This document shows positions 25,092 through 34,012 of a stretch of 64,000 nt of DNA, piece after piece. Source of the DNA: Sphingomonas sp. PR090111-T3T-6A (lineage in GTDB: Bacteria; Pseudomonadota; Alphaproteobacteria; Sphingomonadales; Sphingomonadaceae); contig NZ_AORL01000010.1 of NCBI RefSeq assembly GCF_000383095.1, positions 372,001-436,000 of the forward strand, given 5' to 3'. The notes below the pieces were generated by a model. The model was not told the origin of the DNA, ran no database searches, and saw only the letters and a list, made by a program, of their open reading frames with translations. The position numbers and the translations under genes were made by a program. Position 1 is the stretch's first letter. Every line of letters begins with the position of its first letter.

Positions 25092-26303
25092 TCAGGCGAC
25101 CACCGCCCGGCGCGGATCGGCGGCCGCGATGATTTCGGCCCGATCGGCGCGCGGCGGGTAAATCCACTCCGAGTTGATCTGGTGCTTGAGCGCCTTGGCG
25201 TCGGCGCCCGCCATCTTCACGACGCGATCCCAGCCTTCCGAATAGACCGCGCCCCAGGGGCCGAGGTCCAGACAGGTGACGTAGAAGGGCTGGCTGTAGG
25301 GGATGGGCTCCAGCCCCAGCAGGTCCGCCGCGACATTGTGGCCGGACGAGCGGCCGAGGCCCATCGCGTGCTGACACGACATGGAGGCATGGTTGCCCTC
25401 ATCGTCGGTGGCGGCGAAGGCGGTGTCGCCGGTCGCATAGACGCCGTCCACGCCCGGCACGCGCAGGTTGCGGTCGACATGCAGGCGGCCGAAGCGATCG
25501 CGTTCGGCTGGGATTTGCTCGGTGAGCGCGCTGGCGCGCATCCCGGCCGTCCAGATCACCGTCTTCGAGTCGATCCGCTCGCCGTTCGCCAGCGTGACGC
25601 CGTCGGCATCGATCGCGGCGACCCCGGAACCGAGGCGCATCTCCACGCCCAGCTCGGACAGCGCCTGCTCGATAACGGGGCGAGGGCCAGGCCCGAGATC
25701 GGGGCCGATCGCTTCGGCCTGCTCGACCACCACGACGCGGGTCTGCGCCTTCGCGCCCAGCACCTCGCGCAGGCGGGCAGGCATCTCGGCCGCCGTCTCG
25801 ATGCCGGTGAAGCCGCCCCCGGCGATGACGACGGTGTTGCGGGCAGCGCTCTTGGGCTGTGCGCCCAGCGCCTTCACATGCGTCTCCAGCGCGGCCGCCT
25901 CGTCGAGCTGGTCGACGCTGAACGCATGGTCGGCGAGACCCGGAATGCGCGGGCGGAACAGCTTGCTGCCGGTGGCGAGCACGAGCCGGTCATAGCCGAG
26001 CGTCGCGGCCTCGCCATGGGCGTCGATATAGTCGATCGCCTTGTCGCCGGTGCGGATGCGCTCGACCGTGCCCTGCACGAAACGCACGCCCGCCGCATCG
26101 AACACCTCGCCGAGCGGCGCCTTCATCGTGCCGGCCTCGGCCTCGTAGAGGCGGGGGCGGACATGCAGTTCCGGCTGCGGCGCGATCAGCGCGATCTCGA
26201 TCGAGCCATCGGCGCGACCATTCTCTTCCAGCACACGCGCGGCGCCGAGCGCCGTCCACAATCCGGCGAATCCGGCGCCGACGATCAGGATACGTTGAGC
26301 CAT
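25092..26303 (-). CDS. NAD(P)/FAD-dependent oxidoreductase, type II NADH dehydrogenase-like
   Basis: 403 residues. The FAD-binding dinucleotide fold is ILIVGAGFAGLWTALGAARVL, the second nucleotide fold VVIAGGGFTGIETAAE, and the C-terminal FAD contact GVYATGDTAF. Length and motif order match NDH-2-like enzymes that pass electrons from NADH to quinone or another acceptor at the inner membrane. The promoter region upstream has a set of ACTACGA-type repeats shared with the divergent FMN reductase. It could instead be a dedicated quinone or ferredoxin reductase. Confidence 0.85.
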   Translation of the reverse strand: MAQRILIVGAGFAGLWTALGAARVLEENGRADGSIEIALIAPQPELHVRPRLYEAEAGTMKAPLGEVFDAAGVRFVQGTVERIRTGDKAIDYIDAHGEAATLGYDRLVLATGSKLFRPRIPGLADHAFSVDQLDEAAALETHVKALGAQPKSAARNTVVIAGGGFTGIETAAEMPARLREVLGAKAQTRVVVVEQAEAIGPDLGPGPRPVIEQALSELGVEMRLGSGVAAIDADGVTLANGERIDSKTVIWTAGMRASALTEQIPAERDRFGRLHVDRNLRVPGVDGVYATGDTAFAATDDEGNHASMSCQHAMGLGRSSGHNVAADLLGLEPIPYSQPFYVTCLDLGPWGAVYSEGWDRVVKMAGADAKALKHQINSEWIYPPRADRAEIIAAADPRRAVVA

Positions 26304-26330
26304 GACACCATTCCTTCCTCGGGAGTCAAA

Positions 26331-26381
26331 AACTACGATCCGATACGTCGTAGTTATACTGCGACTACATGAGTCGTAGTT
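26331..26381. promoter_or_regulatory. Repeated ACTAC/GTAGT half-sites in divergent promoter
   Basis: AACTACGA (26331-26338) faces TCGTAGTT (26348-26355). ACTAC (26364-26368) faces TCGTAGTT (26374-26381). A -10-like TATACT lies at 26355-26360 between the pairs. This looks like a double operator for one dimeric regulator acting on both the flavoprotein and the FMN reductase. The regulator is not identified. Confidence 0.65.
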
Positions 26382-26473
26382 TTAAAGCAAGAGAGGACGA
26401 AAGCGGCTCGCCGCCGGGCGCTTCCCTTGGACGGCGCGAGCCGGTAGGCGCTGCGGAGGGCAGGGAGAGTTGC

Positions 26474-27103
26474 ATGATCGCGAATCCGTTCATCGTCGGC
26501 ATCGGCGGGACGACCAATCCGGGGTCGTCGACCGAGCGCGCCCTGACGGTGGCGCTGGACGCCGCGCGGGAAGCGGGCGCGCAGGTGCGCCAGTTCGGCG
26601 GGCCGAGCCTTGCTTCGCTGCCGCATTACGCGCCGGGCGCGGTGGAGCGCAGCGACGTGGCGCGCGAACTGGTTGCCGCGGTGCGTGCGGCCGATGGCGT
26701 GATCATCGCCAGCCCCGGCTATCACGGTTCGATCTCGGGCCTCGTGAAGAACGCGATCGATTATCTGGAGGAGACGGCGCGGGATCAGCGCGTCTATCTG
26801 GACGGAATGCCGGTGGGGCTGATCGTCACCGCCTATGGCTGGCAGGCGACGGGATCGACGCTGAGCACGCTGCGCTCGATCGTTCATGCGCTGCGCGGAT
26901 GGCCGACCCCGCTGGGCGCGGCGATCAAGACGACGCCGAGCCTGTTCGTCGACGGCACCTGCACCGATCAGGCGGCGATCAACCAGCTTCGTCTGGTGGG
27001 CAATCAGGTGGTGGAGTTCGCCCGGCTGCGCCTGCGCACGCCCTCCGTCACCGCGACGGGCTCGGGCGAGGCCGAGGAGAGGGACGCGAACCCGTGCCAG
27101 TGA
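26474..27103 (+). CDS. NADPH-dependent FMN reductase family protein
   Basis: 209 residues. Flavodoxin-like fold with the FMN phosphate loop GTTNPGSSTERAL and the signature ASPGYHGSISGLVKNAIDYL near residues 77-97, as in azoreductase/chromate reductase and SsuE-like proteins. The ATG at 26474 follows GGGAG. Divergent from the NADH dehydrogenase-like gene; the two probably form a regulon around the intervening repeats. It reduces free or bound FMN or quinones with NAD(P)H; the natural substrate is unknown. It overlaps the next gene by 10 bases. Confidence 0.87.
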   Translation: MIANPFIVGIGGTTNPGSSTERALTVALDAAREAGAQVRQFGGPSLASLPHYAPGAVERSDVARELVAAVRAADGVIIASPGYHGSISGLVKNAIDYLEETARDQRVYLDGMPVGLIVTAYGWQATGSTLSTLRSIVHALRGWPTPLGAAIKTTPSLFVDGTCTDQAAINQLRLVGNQVVEFARLRLRTPSVTATGSGEAEERDANPCQ

Positions 27104-27573
27104 CGGCGCGCCCGTCCGTTCTGCTCGTCTGTCTCGGCAATATCTGCCGCTCGCCGCTGGCCGAGGCGGCGCTGCGGGCGGAGGCGGCGCGGGCGGGGAT
27201 CGATCTGGAGATCGACTCGGCGGGCACGGGCGGCTGGCACGCGGGTAACGCGCCCGATCGGCGGGCGCAGGCGGTGGCGTTGCGCCACGGCATCGACATT
27301 TCCGGCTATCGCGCGCGGCAGGTGATGGCCGCGGATTTCACCCGCTTCACCCATATCGTCGCGCTGGACGAGGATAATCTGGCCGATCTCCGGCGTCTCG
27401 CCCCCGCCGGCACGACCGCGACGATCGGCCTGCTGCTCGATCATGTCCCCGGTCGCGAGGGGCAGGGCGTGCGCGATCCCTATTATGGCGATGCCGACGG
27501 GTTCGACGCGACATGGGCGGATGTCAGCGCCGGCGCGCGCGGGCTCGTGCGGGCGATCGCCGCCGGGGCCTGA
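27094..27573 (+). CDS. Low-molecular-weight protein-tyrosine phosphatase
   Basis: About 159 residues. The phosphate loop CLGNICRSP holds the catalytic Cys13 and Arg19, and the general acid is in DPYYGDADGF. Normal family length. It hydrolyses phosphotyrosine; the obvious partner class is BY-kinases such as the one at 13626-15794, although this gene lies with redox genes rather than in the polysaccharide locus. Two GTG starts are possible (27094 with GAGGAGAGG at better spacing, or 27100 forming a GTGA overlap with the upstream stop). Confidence 0.9.
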   Translation: MPVTARPSVLLVCLGNICRSPLAEAALRAEAARAGIDLEIDSAGTGGWHAGNAPDRRAQAVALRHGIDISGYRARQVMAADFTRFTHIVALDEDNLADLRRLAPAGTTATIGLLLDHVPGREGQGVRDPYYGDADGFDATWADVSAGARGLVRAIAAGA

Positions 27574-27577
27574 GGCC

Positions 27578-28477
27578 TCAGCACGTCAGCGACTTTCCCG
27601 AAAAGCGCTGGATCAGCCAGTTTGCCGCCGGGCCGGGAGGCGTGTCCCGGCGCCAGATGCCGTCGAAGCGATAGGTGACGCCGGTGTGATCCGGCATGTC
27701 GAGTTTCACCAGCGTGCCGGCGATCAGGTCCGCCTCGATCAGGGGCACGGGCATATGGCCCCAGCCGATCCCCTCGCGCAGCAGCGCGTGCTTGGCGCCG
27801 AGATCCGCCAGCCGCCAGGTCCGGTCGCTCACCACCGAGAAGTCGCGCCCGGCGGTGAGGGGGGAGCGGTCGGTCAGCACGAGCTGGATATGCTCGCGGC
27901 CCGCGCCGGGACGCAGCTTGCCGCGCGCCAGCGGATGGTCCGGCGCGGCCACCGGCACCAGTGGCACCGAGCCCAGCGAGACGCGCTCGATTCCTTCCAC
28001 TTCGGCCGCCAGCGGACCGCTGACCCCGATCATGGCGCGCCCATCCAGCACATGCGCCGCCACCGCGCCCAGCGCCTCGACATGCAGGCGCAGCGCCACG
28101 GTGGGGAACTCGCGGCTGAAGGCGTTGAGCGTCGCGCCCAGCCAGGCGCTGGGCAGCATGACGTCGACGGCCACGCTCACCTCGGGCTCCAGCCCCTGGA
28201 GCAGGCCCTTCACCTTGGCGCGCAAGCCGTCCATGCCTTCCGCGATGGCATGGGCCTCGGCCAGCACCGACTGGCCGGCCGGCGTCAGCGTCGGGCGGCG
28301 GGTGCCCTCGCGGTCGAACAGGGTGAGGCCGAGCTGCGCCTCCAGATTGGCGATGCCGTAGCTGATGACCGACGTGGCGCGGTTCAGCTGGCGTCCGGCG
28401 GCGGCGAAGCTGCCGGTCTCGATGACGGTGAGGAAGATGCGGAGCTGGTCGTAAGTGGGCGTGCCGGGGTTCAGCAT
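27578..28477 (-). CDS. LysR-family transcriptional regulator
   Basis: 299 residues. The N-terminal helix-turn-helix is in FLTVIETGSFAAAGRQLNRA through VISYGIANLEAQLGLTLFDR, followed by the ligand-binding domain (VAVDVMLPSAWL onward). Normal length. It ends 4 bases from the convergent phosphatase. It points away from the 28570 gene (92-base gap), which it may regulate together with itself, as usual for LysR proteins. Inducer unknown. Confidence 0.92.
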   Translation of the reverse strand: MLNPGTPTYDQLRIFLTVIETGSFAAAGRQLNRATSVISYGIANLEAQLGLTLFDREGTRRPTLTPAGQSVLAEAHAIAEGMDGLRAKVKGLLQGLEPEVSVAVDVMLPSAWLGATLNAFSREFPTVALRLHVEALGAVAAHVLDGRAMIGVSGPLAAEVEGIERVSLGSVPLVPVAAPDHPLARGKLRPGAGREHIQLVLTDRSPLTAGRDFSVVSDRTWRLADLGAKHALLREGIGWGHMPVPLIEADLIAGTLVKLDMPDHTGVTYRFDGIWRRDTPPGPAANWLIQRFSGKSLTC

Positions 28478-28569
28478 TTCGATTTCCCTGAACGTTCTGG
28501 CCGAGATTATCTCAGTCCCGCTACAAGGGAAACGGGCCTACTCGGTTTCCAACAGATTGGAGACAGGCC

Positions 28570-28890
28570 ATGATGATGATCGATATCAAGAGCCAGCCCT
28601 ACCTCTCCACCGAGGAATGGCAGGCGGTCACCGTCGCGCTGCGCGATGCCGAGCGCTTCACCTGCGCCGCCCCGCGCAACGCCAAGGAAGGCAAGCTGGC
28701 CCGCCTGTTCCGCCTGCTGACCGGCATCGAGAAGCCGACCCCGCTCGCCGACGAGCGCCTCGACACGATCCGCCGCTTCGTGTGCGCCAGCCGCCGCAAT
28801 GTGCAGCGTGCCCGCGAGATCGGTGCCGAGCTGATCGCCCATGGCTACAGCAACGCCCAGATCGAAGCGCTGCGTCTCGTCGCCGCCTGA
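28570..28890 (+). CDS. Hypothetical conserved small protein
   Basis: 106 residues, soluble and mostly helical, with evenly spread charge and no signal peptide. Segments such as LSTEEWQAVTVALRDAERF and RREVCASRR-like basic stretches (RRFVCASRRNVQRARE) do not match a family I can name. A purine-rich stretch (TTGGAGACAGG) lies 4-14 bases before the ATG. Divergent from the LysR gene. Codon use is like its neighbours, so it is probably a genuine native gene. Confidence 0.65.
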   Translation: MMMIDIKSQPYLSTEEWQAVTVALRDAERFTCAAPRNAKEGKLARLFRLLTGIEKPTPLADERLDTIRRFVCASRRNVQRAREIGAELIAHGYSNAQIEALRLVAA

Positions 28891-28900
28891 ACGCGGCGAC

Positions 28901-28930
28901 GCCCGCCTCCCCACGATGGGAGAAGCGGGC
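28901..28930. terminator. Hairpin between convergent genes
   Basis: GCCCGC-CTCCC (28901-28911) pairs with GGGAG-aa-GCGGGC (28918-28930) around a six-base loop. No T-run follows. It may end both the 28570 gene and the aceA transcript. Confidence 0.4.
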
Positions 28931-28955
28931 GCCTTGAAGGCCTGTCGAACCGGCG

Positions 28956-29141
28956 TCAGGAAAGCCGGCCGAGGCGGTGATAGAGATTGCTGAACTTCAC
29001 CGACTGCGGCGTATCCTGAATCTCATGCAGATAATGCGCGACCGCCTGGCGGAGCAGCCCGAAATCCTCCGTCGAGAAGACCGCGCGGGCGCGGGCGGGC
29101 TCCGGAGTACCGGGCTGCGGGGTGTTCATCTGGGTAGCCAT
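28956..29141 (-). CDS. Small protein downstream of isocitrate lyase, hypothetical
   Basis: 61 residues, no membrane segment. The Pro-rich N-terminus is followed by a helical part (FGLLRQAVAHYLHEIQDT) and VKFSNLYHRLGRL. It lies 24 bases after the aceA stop on the same strand with GGAAAGGAGA ahead of its ATG, so it is likely co-transcribed with aceA. I do not recognise a family. A role linked to acetate or fatty-acid growth is inference from position only. Confidence 0.65.
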   Translation of the reverse strand: MATQMNTPQPGTPEPARARAVFSTEDFGLLRQAVAHYLHEIQDTPQSVKFSNLYHRLGRLS

Positions 29142-29165
29142 GGTCCGTCTCCTTTCCTCTGATGC

Positions 29166-30464
29166 TCATTCCGCGGCGATCGCGATGGGCGCCGCACCCT
29201 TCCTGAACTGATCGGCCTCGGTCGACTCCGCGAGCGCGGTGGTCGAGGCGTCGGGTGCCACAGCCTGCGCCACGAGGTCGAAATAGCCCGTGCCGACTTC
29301 GCGCTGGTGGCGCGTCGCGGTGTAGCCCTCGGCCTCGCTGGCGAACTCGGCCTGCTGAAGCTCCGAATAGGCGGCCATGCCGCGTGTCCGGTAGCCACGC
29401 GCCAGCTCGAACATGCCGTGGTTGAGCTGGTGGAAGCCCGCCAGCGTCACGAACTGGAACTTGTAGCCCATCGCGCCCAGCTCGCGCTGGAATTTGGCGA
29501 TGGTGTCCTTGTCCAGCTTCGCCTCCCAGTTGAAGGAGGGCGAGCAGTTGTAGGCCATCATCTTGCCCGGATGCGCTTTCTGCACCGCCTCGGCGAACCG
29601 CTTGGCGTCCTCCAGGTTCGGGTGGCTGGTTTCCCACCACAGGAGATCGGCGTGCTCGGCGAAGGCGATGCCGCGCTTGATGCAATGGTCGACGCCGGTG
29701 CCGTCCTTCAGGCGGAAGAAGCCCTCGGGGGTACGCTCGCCGGTCAGCCATTCATGGTCGCGCTCGTCCACGTCCGAGGTGATGAGTCTGGCGCTCTCCG
29801 CATCGGTGCGGGCGACGAGGACGGTCGGCACCCCGCAGACGTCCGCCGCCAGACGCGCCGCCTGAAGATTGCGGATATGCGCCTGCGTCGGGATCAGCAC
29901 CTTACCGCCGAGGTGGCCGCACTTCTTCTCAGAAGCGAGCTGGTCCTCGAAGTGAACGCCCGCGGCGCCCGCCTCGATATAGGCCTTCATGATCTCGAAG
30001 CAGTTGAGCGGCCCGCCGAAGCCCGCCTCGGCATCGGCGACGATCGGGGCGAACCAGTCGCGCTTGGCGCCGCCTTCCGAATGCTCGATCTGGTCGGCGC
30101 GCTGGAGCGTGCGGTTGATCTTGCGGCACAGCTCCGGCCCGGCGTTCGCCGGATAGAGCGACTGATCCGGATACATCGCGCCCGCCGTGTTGGCGTCCGC
30201 GGCGACCTGCCAGCCCGACAGGTAGATCGCCTTGAGCCCGGCGCGGACCATCTGCATGGCCTGATTGCCGGAGAGCGCGCCGAGCGCGTTGATATAGGGC
30301 TCGTCCTTCAGAAGCTCCCACAGCTTCAGCGCGCCCTTGCGGGCCAGCGTGTGCTCGATCGCCACCGAGCCGCGCAGCCGCTCGACCTCGGCCGGCGCAT
30401 AGGCGCGGCTGATGCCGTCGAACCGGCCGGCGGGGGCGGGAACAAGGGTCGCGAAATCGGTCAC
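29166..30464 (-). CDS. aceA: Isocitrate lyase
   Basis: 432 residues, the bacterial length. The catalytic signature KKCGHLGGK is present with the active-site Cys near residue 182. Substrate-binding stretches include [11 protein letters not shown] and [10 protein letters not shown]. It splits isocitrate to glyoxylate and succinate, the first step of the glyoxylate shunt used on acetate and fatty acids. Divergent from a ScfR/RamB-type regulator, with paired palindromes 82-119 bases upstream of its start. No malate synthase gene lies in the window. Confidence 0.96.
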   Translation of the reverse strand: MTDFATLVPAPAGRFDGISRAYAPAEVERLRGSVAIEHTLARKGALKLWELLKDEPYINALGALSGNQAMQMVRAGLKAIYLSGWQVAADANTAGAMYPDQSLYPANAGPELCRKINRTLQRADQIEHSEGGAKRDWFAPIVADAEAGFGGPLNCFEIMKAYIEAGAAGVHFEDQLASEKKCGHLGGKVLIPTQAHIRNLQAARLAADVCGVPTVLVARTDAESARLITSDVDERDHEWLTGERTPEGFFRLKDGTGVDHCIKRGIAFAEHADLLWWETSHPNLEDAKRFAEAVQKAHPGKMMAYNCSPSFNWEAKLDKDTIAKFQRELGAMGYKFQFVTLAGFHQLNHGMFELARGYRTRGMAAYSELQQAEFASEAEGYTATRHQREVGTGYFDLVAQAVAPDASTTALAESTEADQFRKGAAPIAIAAE

Positions 30465-30545
30465 GGGTAAATCCTCCTGCGTTGTTGAGGAGGGAGATGG
30501 GCCATCTCCGCGGCCCGCGGTAGGACGATGAGTGACGGCAGGTCA

Positions 30546-30583
30546 GAACATGACTTGTTCAAACTGTCATAGTGTGACAGTTT
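30546..30583. promoter_or_regulatory. Two abutting palindromes between aceA and its putative regulator
   Basis: GAACA-tgact-TGTTC (30546-30560) is directly followed by the perfect 9-base-arm palindrome AAACTGTCA-tagtg-TGACAGTTT (30561-30583), which ends 7 bases before the regulator's ATG. The position suits autorepression and control of aceA by the adjacent helix-turn-helix protein. Confidence 0.75.
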
Positions 30584-30590
30584 CTCAGCC

Positions 30591-31991
30591 ATGACAGGAG
30601 CCGCTGATCGCAAGCTCTATCTCGGCCCGCGCCTCAGGGTGCTGCGCCGCGAACTGGGGCTGAACCAGACGCGCATGGCCGAGGAGCTGGGCGTCTCGCC
30701 CTCCTACCTCAATCATCTGGAGCGCAACCAGCGGCCGCTGACCGCGCAGATGCTGCTGCGCCTCGCCAGCACCTACGACATCGACATGCGCGATTTCGTC
30801 GCGGGCGCGAACGAGGCGGCGGCGAGCGACCTGCACGAGATTTTCGCTGACGGCCTCGTCCGCGACATCGGCATCCCGCGTCACGAGGTAATGGAGGTCG
30901 CGGAGAATTACCCCAGCGTCGCGGAGGCCGTGACGCGCCTCTACCGCGCGCTGACCGATCTGCGGCGGATGCCCGAGCGGATGGAGCAGTTGGGCTCCGC
31001 GCCGTCGCCGATGGCCTCGCCGCTCGACTGGCTGCGCGAGTATCTCGACGGCAGGCATAACCATTTCAGCGAGCTGGACGGTCTTGCCGAGGCGTTGTCG
31101 CAGGAACTGGGGCAGGGGCCGGAGGCGCTCCATGCGGCGATGCTCAAACGGCTCGACGAGCGGCATGGCGTGTCGGTGCGCGTGGTGCCCGACGATGTGC
31201 TGGCCGGGACGCTGCGCCATTACGACTTCCACCGCCGCCGGCTGATGCTGGCCGAGCGTTTGCCAGCCGCGAGCCGGTTGTTCGGCATCGCTTATCAACT
31301 GGCGCTGCTGGCCTTGGACGGGGCGATCGCAGAGGCAGTGCAGCGCGCCACTCCGCCGGATCAGGAGGCCGCCGCGCTCGCGCGCGTGGCCTTCGCCAAT
31401 TATGCGGCGGCGGCGATCCTCATGCCCTACACCCGCTTCGCCGAGGCGGCGCGGGCGAGCCGGCATGACCTCGATCTGTTGGCGGCGCGGTTCGGCACGT
31501 CCTTCGAGCAGGTGGCGCACCGGCTGACGACGCTCGGCCGGCAGGGCGCGCGGGGCGTGCCTTTCTTCCTGCTCAAGCTCGATGCGGCGGGGAATGTGTC
31601 CAAGCGCTATGCCGGCGAGGCGATGCCGATCGCGCGCTTCGGGGGTGGTTGCCCGCGCTGGGGCGTGCAGCGGGCGTTTCGGCTCCCTGGCGAGATAATC
31701 GCCGCGCTCGTCGAGGCGCCGGACGAGATGCGTTACGTCAGCTTCGCGCGCGCTCTGCCGAGAACGGCGGCGCCGGGGCTCGTGACGATCGTGCTGGGCT
31801 GCGAGGCGAAGCACGCCGACCAGATCGGCTATGCCGATACGCTGAGCACAACGCCGATCCCGATCGGCCCCGCCTGCCACCTCTGCGAGCGGCCGGACTG
31901 TCCGGAGCGCGCCCTCCCGCCGGTCACGCGGGCGATGGACCTCCACCAGTATCAGCGGCCCGCATCGCCCTATCCCTTCCGCGCGACCTAG
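30591..31991 (+). CDS. Short-chain fatty-acyl transcriptional regulator (ScfR/RamB-like)
   Basis: 466 residues. An N-terminal XRE-type helix-turn-helix (LGPRLRVLRRELGLNQTRMA to SYLNHLERNQRPL) is followed by an IrrE-like/DUF955-type middle and a C-terminal DUF2083 domain with clustered cysteines (CHLCERPDCPERA). This architecture is typical of regulators of acetate/propionate metabolism (RamB, PrpC-linked ScfR). The divergent aceA gene is the likely target, with short-chain acyl-CoA the presumed ligand. The stop overlaps the convergent transporter by 4 bases. Confidence 0.9.
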   Translation: MTGAADRKLYLGPRLRVLRRELGLNQTRMAEELGVSPSYLNHLERNQRPLTAQMLLRLASTYDIDMRDFVAGANEAAASDLHEIFADGLVRDIGIPRHEVMEVAENYPSVAEAVTRLYRALTDLRRMPERMEQLGSAPSPMASPLDWLREYLDGRHNHFSELDGLAEALSQELGQGPEALHAAMLKRLDERHGVSVRVVPDDVLAGTLRHYDFHRRRLMLAERLPAASRLFGIAYQLALLALDGAIAEAVQRATPPDQEAAALARVAFANYAAAAILMPYTRFAEAARASRHDLDLLAARFGTSFEQVAHRLTTLGRQGARGVPFFLLKLDAAGNVSKRYAGEAMPIARFGGGCPRWGVQRAFRLPGEIIAALVEAPDEMRYVSFARALPRTAAPGLVTIVLGCEAKHADQIGYADTLSTTPIPIGPACHLCERPDCPERALPPVTRAMDLHQYQRPASPYPFRAT

Positions 31992-33934
31992 ACCTGCGCG
32001 CCCAGCCGCGTCGCCTTGCGGTAGCAGAGCACGAGCATCGCCACGAACAGCAGCGTGCCGCCGACCATCGCGGTGGTCTCGAACCCGTCGCCCACCACCG
32101 CGAGCGGCTTGGGCAGGCGAGTGATCGAGATCGGGATGGCGTGCGCCACGCCGAACAGGCTCTCGCCGACGATCAGGCCGGACGCCATCAGCACACCGAT
32201 GCGCTGGGCGGCGGGCGAGGGATTCTTCTTCTCCCACCAATGGCCGATGAACGCGCCGATGATGACCGGCAGCGTCGCCGACATGGGCAGATAGATGCCG
32301 ATGCCGACGCCCAGCGGCGGCAGGCGGAGCTTGCCCATCCGCCCCAGCATCCCGTCGAGCGCGATCAGGGCGAGGCCGATCACCGCGCCGATGCCGATCA
32401 GGCTCCAGTCGAGATCATGCGCCAGCACGCCGCGCGCGAGCGCGCTGATGAGCAGCGCCTGCGGGGCGGGGAGCGGGCTCGGATGCGCCGCCGTCGGGTT
32501 GCCGAAGCCATAGGCGTCGCCGAGCAGGTTGAGCACCGGCGGGATCGTCACCGCGCCGGCGATCACGCCGACCACCAGCGCGACCTGCTGCTTCCAGGGT
32601 GTCGCGCCGACGAGCTGGCCGGTCTTGAGATCCTGGAGATTGTCGTTCGAGATGGTCGCGGCGGAGAAGATGATCGAGGTCGCGAACAAGGCGAAGGCCA
32701 CCATCTGCGGTGCTGCGGCCCTGGGCACGAAGGGCGCGACCCCGATCGCCAGCAGCAAAGCCGCCCCGACGATGGCGAGGATGCCGACGCCCGACAACGG
32801 GCTGTTCGACGCGCCGATCAGGCCCGCCATATATCCGCACACCGAGGCGACGATGATGCCGGCGAGATAGACGTACAGCGTCCCCCCGATCGCCAATGGC
32901 CATGCGAAGGGGGCGAGCGGACCGCTCCCGGCAAAATGATAGAGCAGGCCCAGCGTCGGGATCAGCAGCGCGCCGGTGATCGCGCCGACGATCGGCACGG
33001 GCATGTCGCGTTCCTCGACCGGCAGGATCGCGCCGCTGTTCCCCTTGCGCGCGCGGGACGAGGCGGCGGCTTCGCGGAGACCGCGCACGATCGGCGCGAC
33101 CAGCCGGCCGAGCGTCCACAGCGCCGCCACGCCGATCACGCCTGCGCCGATGAAGCGTACTTCGCCGCTCCACACCGAGAGCGCCGCGTCGGCGGCGGCG
33201 CCCGGCGTCGCGTGCAGCCATGTCAGGAAAGGCGTCGCCACGCCGAAGCCGATGCCGAGCCCGAGCAGCATCGCCGCGCCCACCGACAGGCCGACCAGAT
33301 GCCCCACGCCCATCAGCGCGAAGGACAGGCCGAAATCCACGCCCGTCGCCGCCGGGCCGACCCGGAACCAGGCGAAGGCCTCCTCCGCTGTCAGCCGCAT
33401 CGCGGTGAGCAGCGCGAACAGCGCCGACACGCCGCTGCCGTAGAGGATGGCGACGAGACCTGCCTTGCTCTCCTCGACGCCGCCTTCATCCGTGCCGTCG
33501 CCGACCTTGAGCACCTCGGCGGCCGCGCAGCCCTCGGGGAAGGGCAGGTCCGATCCCGTCACCAGCGCGCGGCGCAGCGGTATCGAGAACATCACGCCGA
33601 GTAGGCCGCCCGTCGCGCAGATCAGGAAGCTCTGCCAGAAGGGGAAATCCGCCCACCAGCCGACCATCACGAGGCCGGGCAGCACGAAGATGATCGAGCC
33701 CAGCGTGCCGGCCGCCGAGGCGACCGTCTGGACGATGTTGTTCTGGAGGATGCCCGACTGGCGCAGCGCCTTCAGCACCGCCATCGAGATCACGGCGGCC
33801 GGGATCGATGTCGCGAAGGTGAGGCCGACGCGCAGGCCGAGGAAGACGTTGGCGGCGGTGAAGATCAGCGTCAGCAGCACGCCCAGCACCAGCGCGCCGA
33901 TCGTCAGTTCCTTATCCGTACCCGCCCGCGTCAT
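31988..33934 (-). CDS. OPT family oligopeptide transporter
   Basis: About 648 residues from the ATG at 33934, which has AGGAG six bases upstream. Around 15 hydrophobic segments. Opens with ELTIGALVLGVLLTLIFTAANVFLGLRVG, the characteristic first helix of bacterial OPT proteins, with later stretches SIPAAVISMAVLK, FPEGCAAAEVLKVGD and NDNLQDLKTGQLVGATPWKQQ. Substrates in this family are oligopeptides or metal chelates taken up with protons. An in-frame ATG further upstream (33991) adds a non-membrane leader that looks non-coding. Confidence 0.92.
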   Translation of the reverse strand: MTRAGTDKELTIGALVLGVLLTLIFTAANVFLGLRVGLTFATSIPAAVISMAVLKALRQSGILQNNIVQTVASAAGTLGSIIFVLPGLVMVGWWADFPFWQSFLICATGGLLGVMFSIPLRRALVTGSDLPFPEGCAAAEVLKVGDGTDEGGVEESKAGLVAILYGSGVSALFALLTAMRLTAEEAFAWFRVGPAATGVDFGLSFALMGVGHLVGLSVGAAMLLGLGIGFGVATPFLTWLHATPGAAADAALSVWSGEVRFIGAGVIGVAALWTLGRLVAPIVRGLREAAASSRARKGNSGAILPVEERDMPVPIVGAITGALLIPTLGLLYHFAGSGPLAPFAWPLAIGGTLYVYLAGIIVASVCGYMAGLIGASNSPLSGVGILAIVGAALLLAIGVAPFVPRAAAPQMVAFALFATSIIFSAATISNDNLQDLKTGQLVGATPWKQQVALVVGVIAGAVTIPPVLNLLGDAYGFGNPTAAHPSPLPAPQALLISALARGVLAHDLDWSLIGIGAVIGLALIALDGMLGRMGKLRLPPLGVGIGIYLPMSATLPVIIGAFIGHWWEKKNPSPAAQRIGVLMASGLIVGESLFGVAHAIPISITRLPKPLAVVGDGFETTAMVGGTLLFVAMLVLCYRKATRLGAQV

Positions 33935-34012
33935 GCCTGCTCCTGTGGACCGTTCGGCGGCCCTTGTCGGCGAGCACGGGCGCGGCGGCAACGCTTTTCG
34001 TGGACGGAACGG

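Noticed and set aside
28507-28914. Minus-strand 135-codon frame opposite the small gene at 28570
   Set aside because: The plus-strand gene has a purine-rich stretch before its start and a balanced residue composition; the minus frame is Gly/Ala/Arg-rich antisense.
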